A program made the translations under genes and the position numbers. Shown in pieces: positions 45,601-53,469 of a stretch of 64,000 nt of DNA (its first letter is position 1; each line of letters opens with the position of its first letter). The notes below the pieces were generated by a model, which did no database searches, was not told the origin of the DNA, and worked only from the letters and a program-made list of their open reading frames with translations. Source of the DNA: Flavihumibacter fluminis (GTDB lineage: Bacteria; Bacteroidota; Bacteroidia; Chitinophagales; Chitinophagaceae); contig NZ_JAKEVY010000003.1 of NCBI RefSeq assembly GCF_021491375.1, positions 744,001 to 808,000 of the forward strand, in the 5' to 3' direction.

Positions 45601-46279
45601 ATTGCAGTTTAATTCCATCAGTAAACCGGTTATTATTCTTACGGAAATTGTATTCAGTGTAATCGGAGTATTACTTGGTTTTGGAATTACCAAAATGGAA
45701 GTGAGTGTGGTGATGACAGGTATTGGTATTGTGGGACTTGCAGGTATTGTGGTGAAGAATGGAATCCTTGTGATCGAATTTGCGGATGAATTGAGGGCAC
45801 GTGGCATGAAAACCCGGGAAGCCGTTATCCAGGCTGGTAAAACCCGGATCATTCCAGTATTGCTGACTGCATTGGCTGCGATTCTGGCGCTGATTCCGCT
45901 GGCAGTTGGATTTAATATCAACTTTATTACTCTGTTCGCAGAACTGGATCCGAAAATTTTCCTTGGTGGGGACAACGCAGTATTCTGGAAGCCACTGAGC
46001 TGGACAATCATTTTTGGATTGACAGTTGCCTTCTTCATGACCCTGGTTGTAGTACCTGCCATGTACCTGATGTCTGAAAGATTGAAAAGGCCCATGCGCA
46101 ACCAATTCGGAGGAAAATGGGTCTCTATCATGGGAATTCCACCATTGACTTTGTTCTTTATTCCAATGGTACTCTACACTATGTTGAAACATAGGATTAG
46201 TGTTGCCAGAAGAAAACGCAAGATCAAAGGCAATGAATCTGATCCTGCCTACAAAGCATTTGTTGGCAGTTGGTTCTAA
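42656..46279 (+). CDS. RND efflux transporter permease
   Basis: A 1207-residue AcrB-like inner-membrane pump. Proton-relay aspartates lie in FGLGIIVDDAIVVIENTHR on TM4, and there are two large periplasmic porter/docking regions. It is about 150 residues longer than typical AcrB proteins. The extra length comes from an insertion with about two further helices after the TM6 region (VDFMNHDEGDGN...WIAVILGVLLIT...FFWGNLLLFFVVLAIL), an extended final loop and a basic C-terminal tail. It works with the upstream MFP and TolC proteins to export drugs, lipids or metabolites. The substrate is not evident. Confidence 0.9.
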   Translation: MSALENMKEKFKQFGPTTWSIKNKTSIYLLMIFVSIIGVFQFVTLPKEQFPDIVIPTIYVQTVYVGNSPKDIENLVTRPIEKQIKGITGAKIKKTTSTSQQDFSAIIVEFDTDVKTDVALQKVKDAVDKAKKDLPTDLTEEPSVLEVSFSEQPIMYVNVSGDFDLQRLKSYADELQDKLEELPQINRVDLVGAPEREFQINVDNNRMEAANITFDDIANAVARENLDISGGLLEVGNMKRNLQLKGQFKTAFDIEKVILRNTSGAPIYLKDIATIKDTIKDTESYARLNGKKVITLNIIKRSGENLIETSDEVKRVVDELKATEFPRELNLVITGDQSKATRVSFNDLVNSIVIGFILVLIILMFFMGVVNAFFVALSVPLSMFVAFLFLPAAELIVGGNVTLNFIVLFALLFGLGIIVDDAIVVIENTHRIFMEGKGKINSEKSAMMAAGEVFIPVLAGTLTTLAPFVPLLFWPGIIGKFMIYLPTMLIFTLSASLVVAFIMNPVFAVDFMNHDEGDGNKTSIFKKKGFWIAVILGVLLITAGTSFGQALPGAINWYFFWGNLLLFFVVLAILNVFVLDRTIHNFQNRALPWIMSHYESLLRWSLHGWRPVKILLGTIGLLIFSFVFFGLRKVPVVFFPSGDPNFVYVYLKLPVGTSVQYTDSITRQLEQRVYKVLDMDGGKKQNPIVESVISNVAVGASDPMSGDRSTRPELGRIQVSFVEFEKRHGESTKPILDSIRAVVKGIPGAELSVDQEQSGPPTEPPVNIEIASEDFDNLTKSAVALKNYLDSIQVSGVEELKMDIDLNNPEISLTINRERALREGVSSAQIGMQIRTALFGREISKIKDGEDEYKIQLRNTAVQRQNLVDLLNMNIVFRDFASGGAIKRIPISSLVDVDFTSTLGSVKRKNQKRVITLRSNVLSGFTPTEVNQRIKDHIDNFNLTAEGVTIRQTGEGEQQAETGAFLIKALFIALMLILFILVLQFNSISKPVIILTEIVFSVIGVLLGFGITKMEVSVVMTGIGIVGLAGIVVKNGILVIEFADELRARGMKTREAVIQAGKTRIIPVLLTALAAILALIPLAVGFNINFITLFAELDPKIFLGGDNAVFWKPLSWTIIFGLTVAFFMTLVVVPAMYLMSERLKRPMRNQFGGKWVSIMGIPPLTLFFIPMVLYTMLKHRISVARRKRKIKGNESDPAYKAFVGSWF

Positions 46280-46298
46280 AACTTAGTAATTTTATTCC

Positions 46299-47093
46299 AT
46301 GAGAAGTAATCACGAAATTGACTACAGGATTTATGGGGAAGAAATGCAATACGTTGAAGTAGAGCTGGACCCCAATGAAACGGCCGTTGCTGAAAGCGGA
46401 AGTTTTATGATGATGGACGATGGCGTTCAAATGGCCACTATTTTTGGCGATGGTTCCAAACAGCAAACCGGTGGTTTTCTGGGTAAGCTGGTGAGTGCAG
46501 GTAAACGCGTGTTAACAGGTGAAAGTTTGTTCATGACAACCTTTACCAATATGGCGCATGGAAAAAAGAGAGTAAGTTTTGCATCACCTTATCCCGGTAA
46601 AATCATTCCACTGGATCTGATGCAGTTGGGAGGAAGGGTGATCTGTCAGAAAGATGCTTTTCTCTGTGCTGCAAAGGGTGTGAGCGTGGGAATCGCATTA
46701 CAACGCAAACTGGGTACCGGTATTTTTGGTGGTGAAGGTTTCATCATGCAGAAACTGGAAGGAGATGGTATGGCCTTTGTGCATGCAGGTGGCCATGTTT
46801 TTGAGCGTGAACTCCAGCCCGGAGAAACCTTGAAACTGGACACTGGTTGCGTGGTTGCTTACACACAAACAATCGACTTTGATATCCAGTTTGTAGGAGG
46901 AATCCGGAATACCATTTTTGGTGGTGAAGGATTGTTTTTTGCAACGCTTCGCGGACCAGGTAAGGTATGGATTCAAACCCTGCCAATCAGCCGCCTTGCC
47001 AGCCGCATCATGCAATATGGGGGACCCCGGAGAAAAGAAGAGGGTGGTATCCTGGGCGGACTTGGAAACGTTCTGGATGGAGATGGATGGTAA
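46299..47093 (+). CDS. AIM24/TIGR00266 family protein
   Basis: A 264-residue protein with the AIM24 double-stranded beta-helix fold. Motifs include YVEVELDPNETAVAESGSFMMMDDGV, TNMAHGKKRVSFASPYPGKI, FGGEGLFFATLRGPGKVWIQTLP and a Gly-rich tail. The family is widespread, but its biochemical role is unclear. It follows the RND gene by 19 nt, so it may be in the efflux operon. It ends at its own terminator. Confidence 0.88.
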   Translation: MRSNHEIDYRIYGEEMQYVEVELDPNETAVAESGSFMMMDDGVQMATIFGDGSKQQTGGFLGKLVSAGKRVLTGESLFMTTFTNMAHGKKRVSFASPYPGKIIPLDLMQLGGRVICQKDAFLCAAKGVSVGIALQRKLGTGIFGGEGFIMQKLEGDGMAFVHAGGHVFERELQPGETLKLDTGCVVAYTQTIDFDIQFVGGIRNTIFGGEGLFFATLRGPGKVWIQTLPISRLASRIMQYGGPRRKEEGGILGGLGNVLDGDGW

Positions 47094-47111
47094 AACCAAT
47101 CAACACTATAG

Positions 47112-47138
47112 AAAGCCGGGCTTAGTCCCGGTTTTTTT
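47112..47138 (+). terminator. Terminator after the AIM24-like gene
   Basis: Stem AAAGCCGGG/CCCGGTTTT with a CTTAGT loop and one G-T pair, followed by T7. It overlaps the first bases past the convergent hydrolase stop. Confidence 0.75.
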
Positions 47139-47979
47139 ATGGCTTCCGCTCAAGTAATTTTTTTCGGATGGGTTGGAATTCAGTCCAGGGAATAAAATGT
47201 CCACCATCCAGCCAAAGCGTGTCCAGTTTGGGGGCATTGATCAGTTTCTTCAAACCGAACTCAACATTGACAGGTGGTACCCAACTATCGGTTCGTCCGT
47301 GTATAAAATAAACCGGCAGGTTAATAGCACTTAATGCCGGCTCCATCTGTTTCAGGTCCTTTTTCAGATAGATCAGTTCCGTATTAGAAGGCCTGAATGC
47401 ACCGGGTAAAAAAAGCTTGAGTGGTGTTTTATCCATCACATACCGCCATCTTTCCGGTTTCTCAGCAGCCGGATCTATGCTTCCGGAAATAATTACCAAC
47501 CCGGTTGCCAGTTGTGGATAATCCAGGGCCAATTGCAGGATCATCGGTCCACCCAGGCTATGTCCCACAAGCCAGAAGGCCTCCTTATTTTTAAGTGATT
47601 CAAGTACAGGTCCGATTATCCGCGATTGGTCCGGCAGGTTCAGCGCTTTTCCGAAATTACTGTATCCGAAACCCGGGCGATCAATACTGATCAGGCGGTA
47701 GTGCGCTCTCAGTGTACTATCTTTTAAATAACGGTCAAAAGCATTCCAGCTTCCCGGTGTTCCATGAATGAAAACGAGTGTGGGCAGGCTATCATTTCCT
47801 GTTTGCACATAATGCAGCGGAAAGCCCTCCTCATTTATAGTAGCTGTTTTCAACGGGATGCCATCTTTTTGAAAGCTGCTGATCGCTTTTGAATCAGCAG
47901 TTCTGAATGTGAAACAACTTTGTGCGAGGATCAGCCATCCACCCAAAACCAGTAAAATCAGCAACAATGATTTTTTCAT
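47137..47979 (-). CDS. Alpha/beta hydrolase, probable lipoprotein
   Basis: 280 residues from ATG 47979. The N-terminal helix ends in a possible lipobox (LAQSC, about 15-19). The oxyanion motif is LVFIHGTPGSWNAF and the nucleophile elbow is LVGHSLGGPM (Ser). A late Asp (HGRTDSWVP) and a C-terminal His (LDGGHFIPW) complete the catalytic triad. The substrate is unknown. The gene diverges from the M20 amidohydrolase with only 42 nt between starts. Confidence 0.85.
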   Translation of the reverse strand: MKKSLLLILLVLGGWLILAQSCFTFRTADSKAISSFQKDGIPLKTATINEEGFPLHYVQTGNDSLPTLVFIHGTPGSWNAFDRYLKDSTLRAHYRLISIDRPGFGYSNFGKALNLPDQSRIIGPVLESLKNKEAFWLVGHSLGGPMILQLALDYPQLATGLVIISGSIDPAAEKPERWRYVMDKTPLKLFLPGAFRPSNTELIYLKKDLKQMEPALSAINLPVYFIHGRTDSWVPPVNVEFGLKKLINAPKLDTLWLDGGHFIPWTEFQPIRKKLLERKP

Positions 47980-48021
47980 AAATAGCCTAACTTGTACAAA
48001 CAGATTTAAAATTAGTTCGAT

Positions 48022-49476
48022 ATGAAGAAAGGTTTCCTGATTGGTAGTTTGTTGATACCCGCTGTATTGTTTGCGCAAAAGAAACCCACGGTGAAGGAAT
48101 TGGATAAATGGAAAACACAGACTTCTTCGGTTATACAGGAACGTTATAATCTTTATAAAGATATTGCATTTAAGATATGGGACTATGCAGAGTTAGGTTA
48201 TAAAGAAGTAAAAAGTTCCGCCTTATTACAGGAGACATTGAAGAACAGTGGGTTCAGCGTAGAAGCAGGGGTGGCCGGCATTCCAACTGCATTTGTTGCC
48301 ACCTATGGTTCAGGATCGCCGGTATTGGGAATATTAGCTGAATTTGATGCATTACCGGGCTTATCGCAACAGGCAGTTGCTGAAAAAAATCCGATAGCCG
48401 GACAGGCAAACGGACATGGATGCGGGCATCATTTATTTGGGACCGCCTCTGTAGCGGCTGCCATCGCAGTGAAAGAACAACTTCAGGCCCAGGGATGGAA
48501 GGGTACGATTAAAGTTTATGGAACACCGGCGGAAGAAGGAGGTTCCGGAAAAGTATATATGGTTCGGGCCGGGTTATTTGATGGAGTGGATGGGGTATTG
48601 CACTGGCATCCGGCTGATGAAAATACTACCTGGGCGGATGGTGCACTGGCTAATAAATCAGCCAAGTTTCGGTTTTATGGAACTGCTGCACATGCAGCGG
48701 CAGCACCAGATAAAGGAAGATCCGCTTTGGATGCAGTAGAGGCAATGAATCATATGGTGAACATGATGCGGGAACACATTCCATTCGATGCGAAAATCCA
48801 TTACGTAATTACACAGGGTGGGAAGGCTCCGAACGTGGTACCTGATTTTGCTGAAGTGTACTATTATGTACGGCATCCAAACAGGGAAATTGTTATGCAG
48901 TTGTTTGAACGCATTCAAAAAGCAGCTGAAGGGGCTGCAATTGGAACTGAAACCCGAACTGATTTTGAGATTATTGGGGGAACATATGATTTGTTGCTCA
49001 ATAACCAGCTTGCGGAAATCATGCAGGCGAACCTTGTTAAAGTAGGAGGGGTTACTTACACTAGTTCTGAAAAGGAGTTTGCCAGTAAAATACAGGATGG
49101 CCTGGGATTTAAAACTGATCCGATTGAAACAGCAGGAACGGTAAAGCCCATCCAGATTAATACCGGAAAAACCACCGGCTCAACGGATGTGGGCGATGTA
49201 AGTTATACGGTACCAACGGTGGGCTTACGTGCCGCCACCTGGGTTCCGGGTACACCAGCCCATAGTTGGCAGGCGGTTGCCTGTGGGGGAACGGAAATCG
49301 GAATCAAAGGAATGATGGTGGCCGCGAAGACTATGGCGATGACCTTACTGGACCTGTTGCACCAACCGGAGCAATTGAGTAAGGCCAAAGCGGAGTTCGA
49401 TGCTGCCCGTGGTCCAGGCTTTCGATACATTCCATTGTTAGGAGATCGCCCGCCCGCCCTCAATTACCGAAACTGA
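48022..49476 (+). CDS. M20-type amidohydrolase, exported
   Basis: 484 residues with a signal peptide (MKKGFLIGSLLIPAVLFAQ). It is an AbgB-like peptidase M20 member, with LAEFDALPGL, GHGCGHHLFGTA (metal-binding Cys/His), YGTPAEEGGSGK (metal-bridging Glu) and the dimerisation domain near HAAAAPDKGRSALDAVEA. It probably hydrolyses amide bonds of aminoacyl or acyl amino acid compounds in the periplasm. Confidence 0.88.
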   Translation: MKKGFLIGSLLIPAVLFAQKKPTVKELDKWKTQTSSVIQERYNLYKDIAFKIWDYAELGYKEVKSSALLQETLKNSGFSVEAGVAGIPTAFVATYGSGSPVLGILAEFDALPGLSQQAVAEKNPIAGQANGHGCGHHLFGTASVAAAIAVKEQLQAQGWKGTIKVYGTPAEEGGSGKVYMVRAGLFDGVDGVLHWHPADENTTWADGALANKSAKFRFYGTAAHAAAAPDKGRSALDAVEAMNHMVNMMREHIPFDAKIHYVITQGGKAPNVVPDFAEVYYYVRHPNREIVMQLFERIQKAAEGAAIGTETRTDFEIIGGTYDLLLNNQLAEIMQANLVKVGGVTYTSSEKEFASKIQDGLGFKTDPIETAGTVKPIQINTGKTTGSTDVGDVSYTVPTVGLRAATWVPGTPAHSWQAVACGGTEIGIKGMMVAAKTMAMTLLDLLHQPEQLSKAKAEFDAARGPGFRYIPLLGDRPPALNYRN

Positions 49477-49477
49477 T

Positions 49478-49864
49478 TCAACGTGCCAGTTCAATGATCT
49501 GGATGGTGTTGGCACCGTCAGTAGATTTCCATTGCTGAAAGTGGCGTTTGTCGCGCACAATGATCCAGCTTTTGGCAAAATCGGTATTGTTGCCACTAAT
49601 AGTTACAGTATTGCCGTGACGCACCCATTCAAAAGGCTGGTTATCGAATTTGGTGATGCCAAGAATAGAATATTGTATATCCTTTTCACCTGTTCCATTT
49701 CGGTTGAATTCCATCGAACCCACATTACTAATAATTAGACCGGATTCTCCCTGTTTGATTACTTCAAATCGTTGTACATTCCAGTTCCCAACTGGCCTTG
49801 GTGAACAGGCGGTGAAGCCTGTGATTAATGCTGCTAATGAGCCTGTTAAAAATAACTTATACAT
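49478..49864 (-). CDS. Small lipoprotein, lipocalin-like
   Basis: 128 residues from ATG 49864. The lipobox TGFTAC (about 15-20) follows a hydrophobic segment. The mature part has the pattern of a small beta-sheet protein (GNWNVQRFEVIKQGESG, SMEFNRNGTGEKDI, HFQQWKSTDG), resembling lipocalin-like lipoproteins of Bacteroidota. No precise family is recognised. Confidence 0.65.
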   Translation of the reverse strand: MYKLFLTGSLAALITGFTACSPRPVGNWNVQRFEVIKQGESGLIISNVGSMEFNRNGTGEKDIQYSILGITKFDNQPFEWVRHGNTVTISGNNTDFAKSWIIVRDKRHFQQWKSTDGANTIQIIELAR

Positions 49865-49924
49865 GCCCGTTATAGACCAAGAATCATTCCGTTTAATAAA
49901 GGCTTGATTTTTTTCGAAAAACAT

Positions 49925-49957
49925 AAAAAAACAGGGCTAAGGTAGTATAGCCCTGGG
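49925..49957 (-). terminator. Terminator after the TlpA-like gene
   Basis: Stem CAGGGCTA/TAGCCCTG (49934-49941 and 49950-49957) with an 8-nt loop, followed on the minus strand by T7. Confidence 0.8.
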
Positions 49958-49988
49958 GAAAATATTGCTCAATATGTGAAGATTGTTA

Positions 49989-51899
49989 TCAGTTTGAAGC
50001 ACTGCTAGCTTCTTCAGCAAGCTGAATCATGGCAGAAATTTCATCTACTGTTTGTGATTCATTTCCTCCATATCCAACTGATTTAAAACGTACTTTACCA
50101 TTTTTATCCAGGATGAATTTGGTTGGGATACCATCTACTTTGAAACTACTTACCATTTTATCCTCAGTATCCAGCGCATGTTGGGTAAAGGAATAGGGTT
50201 TGCCCTTAAAGAATTCCTCAACATTTTTCTTTTTGTCTTCTGCCTGCTCCCAGGTATTAACAAAAAGAAAAACTACATCCGGGTTTTTAGCATGTTTTTG
50301 TTGTGCGGTATACATGGCAGGGAAGGAGGCTATGCAGGGACCACACCAGGTTGCCCAGAAATCAACTACTACAACTTTTCCTTTCAGGGAAGCCAGGCTC
50401 ACTTCTCCACCATTCAGATCTTTTAATTTAAAATCAGGAGCTGGTTCATTCAGGATAGACGCCCTCAATTCCTTCATTTTATTCTCTTTCATTTGTTGAG
50501 TGAGGCCGTCGAAGTATTGATCAAATGGCTGTTTCTTTTTGGAGGCAGTGTACAGTGTTTCCAGCTGTTTCTTCATACCACTCGAGTAGGCCCCTTTAAT
50601 AACAGACTTTTCCAGAAAATCAAGGGCTTTGGCAGCACCTTTTTCTTTTTCCAACAATAAGGCATACCGTTCATTATATTCAGAAGATCCGGTACCAACT
50701 AAATCAATGGAACGCTGCATATATTTAAAGCCTTCCTTATAGTTCCCCTGTTGATATAGTATGTAGGCGTACGTGTCTGAAAACATTCCTTCTGCTTCAT
50801 CCAATTCTTTCAGGTAATCTGTTCGGGTGTTATAGCTGGGTTTGTTACTCAATGCCTTTTTCTCCAGGTCTAAAACCTCTAATGATTGTTTGGATATTTT
50901 AGCAGCCTCCTCAAGATTTGCCCCTTTTTCGGCAGCATTCCATGCAATGCTGTTCAGCATTGATGCCAGATTAATTCCTTTCTGGTTAGTTTCTACTATT
51001 TCCCGTGCTTTGGAAAGATTTCCTTCCCTGCCATGCATTACTGCAATATTGGATTCAATATTGGTAATTACGTTTTTTTGCCATTCCTGCGGCGCTCCTT
51101 TTATGGAATTTTTAAAACTGTCAAGCAAGGCGGCTTTTCCAGCGGCGGTTTTTTCAGCATTGAACCTGGGATATAATTCTCGCACTTTCCAGGAACCATC
51201 CGGATATTTCAACTTTAAATAGGCTGTCAATAATTTACTCAATGGCTTATTGCCATACCGGTCAGCAAAAAAAGGAGCCTGGAATAAATCATCTTCTATT
51301 ATGTTTGGATCAGAAGGTAAATCTGCCAGATAATTGATCAATGCAGTACTGTCTTTTTTTTGTTGATAATATGTAATGGTTTCATTAAAACTGGCATCTT
51401 TGGGTAAGCCCTGATCATAGTATTTATTGAAATAATAATCAGCCTTTTTCTCGTCGGGTTCAAAGCCCATTCTTTCTCCACTTCCCCGATAAAAATTCCA
51501 CATGCTGTAATAGGATTCCTTTATCGGTTCACCTGAATCATCCATCACAAAAAAGGCATAGCCCTTCTTATCATTATTATCCGTTTCTTTTCCTGCAACA
51601 ATTTTTACAAAAAATGCAGCGGCACTGTCTGGCAATTGAAAGTTACCTGTCCAGTTAGTTTTGTTTTTTTTCAACTGCAGCTCACTTGCTTCCATTCTTT
51701 TTCCGATAAAATAGTAGATAGCCGCTGTTAATGTGGGTTGCTTTTTAAAAGTTGCCGATTCCGGCTGGTAGTTAAAGGTGATGTTACTACCTGGACGAGG
51801 AGATTCCGGTTGTATCTGTAATCGGGAATAGCTTACCTGTTGTGCAACAGCAGAAATACCGGTGACAATTACAGTCAGCAAGAGCAGTAGTTTTTTCAT
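49989..51899 (-). CDS. TlpA family thiol-disulfide protein with TPR-like region
   Basis: 636 residues with a signal peptide (MKKLLLLLTVIVTGISAVAQ). An Ig-like N-terminal region is followed by helical TPR-like repeats (about 200-470). The C-terminal thioredoxin/AhpC-TSA domain has VVVDFWATWCGPCIASFPAMY (about 515-535) with the redox pair CGPC. Such large Bacteroidota TlpA-like proteins are periplasmic; their substrates are mostly unknown. It ends at its own terminator. Confidence 0.85.
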   Translation of the reverse strand: MKKLLLLLTVIVTGISAVAQQVSYSRLQIQPESPRPGSNITFNYQPESATFKKQPTLTAAIYYFIGKRMEASELQLKKNKTNWTGNFQLPDSAAAFFVKIVAGKETDNNDKKGYAFFVMDDSGEPIKESYYSMWNFYRGSGERMGFEPDEKKADYYFNKYYDQGLPKDASFNETITYYQQKKDSTALINYLADLPSDPNIIEDDLFQAPFFADRYGNKPLSKLLTAYLKLKYPDGSWKVRELYPRFNAEKTAAGKAALLDSFKNSIKGAPQEWQKNVITNIESNIAVMHGREGNLSKAREIVETNQKGINLASMLNSIAWNAAEKGANLEEAAKISKQSLEVLDLEKKALSNKPSYNTRTDYLKELDEAEGMFSDTYAYILYQQGNYKEGFKYMQRSIDLVGTGSSEYNERYALLLEKEKGAAKALDFLEKSVIKGAYSSGMKKQLETLYTASKKKQPFDQYFDGLTQQMKENKMKELRASILNEPAPDFKLKDLNGGEVSLASLKGKVVVVDFWATWCGPCIASFPAMYTAQQKHAKNPDVVFLFVNTWEQAEDKKKNVEEFFKGKPYSFTQHALDTEDKMVSSFKVDGIPTKFILDKNGKVRFKSVGYGGNESQTVDEISAMIQLAEEASSASN

Positions 51900-51929
51900 T
51901 CCGTAAGGTTTATGTTATCATAAATGTAC

Positions 51930-51974
51930 CGCATAAAAAGAAAACCGTTTAAGCCGGGAGGCGTTAAACGGTTT
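51930..51974 (-). terminator. Terminator after ricT
   Basis: Stem AAACCGTTTAA/TTAAACGGTTT (51942-51952 and 51964-51974), 11 bp with an 11-nt loop. On the minus strand it is followed by TTTTCTTTTTATG. Confidence 0.7.
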
Positions 51975-52004
51975 ATAAAATTTTACTACATTAAACTAGT
52001 ATAC

Positions 52005-53414
52005 TTATGCGCCAGGGTTCGGACCGGGTTTGGGTCCTTTTGGAGCTCCACCTCCCTGAGTTGGACCACCACCCTGGTTACCACCTCCCTGTCCCTTAGG
52101 ATTTCCACCTTGCGGCCTTGGTGGACGTGGGCCTCTTTCCTGTTGTTGTGGTCTTGCGGGTCTTGCTCCCGACTGCTGACCACCACCCTGCGCCGGACGA
52201 TTTTGCTGCGGCCTGCCCTGTTGGGTTGCCGGAGTTTTTCCCTGCTGTTGGGGACCAGCTGGTCGATTTCCTCCCTTCTGTCTTTGTTGTTGCTGTTGCT
52301 GCTGTTGTTGTTTTCTGCGGCGATCATTTTTCTCCAGGCTGCGCAGGCTGATTTGTCCCACTACATCCACAAATTCCGGCTCTACTTCCTTGGGCTTGGT
52401 ACTGGTTACATCTACCGCTTCCAGTTCATCCGGGATGATTCCCTGCGCATTCTGTGAAAGAATCTTACGTACCCGCTCTATCGTCAGTGGATACTGTTTG
52501 TTACTATCAGGTAATGTATACCACATCAGGTTTTTGAAAATATCCTTCTTGATCAGCGTTGCCGTTCCTTTTGCAACCCGAATGGTATCTGCGCGATCCG
52601 GAAAACTTTGAAGCGCATCCAGGTAGGTATCCAGCTCATAATTCAGACAGCATTTCAAACGGCCACATTGTCCGCTTAATTTGGTCTGGTTAATACTCAG
52701 GTTCTGGTAACGGGCTGCCGTCGTATTTACACTTTTGAAATCTGTAAGCCAGGTACTGCAACAAAGTTCCCGACCGCAGCTACCAATTCCACCAACTTTT
52801 GCGGCTTCCTGGCGGGCCCCGATCTGTCGCATTTCAACTTTCACTTTGAACTCGCTGGCGTATATTTTGATTAACTCACGAAAATCCACCCGATCATCCG
52901 CTATATAAAAGAAGGTAGCTTTTCGTCCGTCTGCCTGAATCTCTACTTCGCTGATCTTCATTTCCAGTTTTAACTGGCGGGCAATGGCACGTGCGCGAAT
53001 CAAGGCTTCGGCTTCCCGGGCCTTATTGGTTTTCAGCAATTCCAGGTCTCGTTCATTTGCCCTGCGCAATACTTTCTTCATCTCGGGGTCAAACTCATTT
53101 ACCCCGCGTTTTTTCATTTGAATTCGTACAATCTCGCCCATCAGATTTACTTCGCCAACATCCACCCCGCTTACTCCTTCTACTGTTACCAGTTCCCCTT
53201 TTTCAAAAACGGTGAGGGTATTGTTGCGAAAAAAATCCTTTCTGCTGCCATTATTAAAAGAAATCTCAACCACTTTACATGCCGCTTCCGGATCTGCAAA
53301 GGGAAGATTCTGTAGCCAGTCGTACGCATTCATCCGGTTGCATCCGCCCGTTGCGCATCCGCCGTTGCTTTTACAACCATTTGGTTTTCCTGTTCCACAA
53401 CTACTGCATCCCAT
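52005..53414 (-). CDS. ricT: RicT/PSP1-domain protein with long disordered tail
   Basis: 469 residues. The first 30 residues hold six Cys in CSSC, GCKS and GGC-type spacings. The PSP1 core (about 60-330) contains the conserved Cys clusters SCGRELCCSTW and QCGRLKCCLNYE. The last 115 residues are low complexity: a run of ten Gln near 370, then Gln/Gly/Pro/Arg-rich sequence to the end. In Bacillus, RicT is part of an Fe-S complex that affects RNA processing. The tail is much longer than the family core requires. It follows the delta-prime gene by 55 nt. Confidence 0.85.
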   Translation of the reverse strand: MGCSSCGTGKPNGCKSNGGCATGGCNRMNAYDWLQNLPFADPEAACKVVEISFNNGSRKDFFRNNTLTVFEKGELVTVEGVSGVDVGEVNLMGEIVRIQMKKRGVNEFDPEMKKVLRRANERDLELLKTNKAREAEALIRARAIARQLKLEMKISEVEIQADGRKATFFYIADDRVDFRELIKIYASEFKVKVEMRQIGARQEAAKVGGIGSCGRELCCSTWLTDFKSVNTTAARYQNLSINQTKLSGQCGRLKCCLNYELDTYLDALQSFPDRADTIRVAKGTATLIKKDIFKNLMWYTLPDSNKQYPLTIERVRKILSQNAQGIIPDELEAVDVTSTKPKEVEPEFVDVVGQISLRSLEKNDRRRKQQQQQQQQQRQKGGNRPAGPQQQGKTPATQQGRPQQNRPAQGGGQQSGARPARPQQQERGPRPPRPQGGNPKGQGGGNQGGGPTQGGGAPKGPKPGPNPGA

Positions 53415-53469
53415 ATATGTCTAATAAAATGAATGTGAATTAATTGTATTTTACAAATATAGGCGAAAA

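Noticed and set aside
52288-52325. CTG/TTG repeat run as a microsatellite mobile element
   Set aside because: It encodes the poly-Gln part of the RicT tail and has no terminal repeats.
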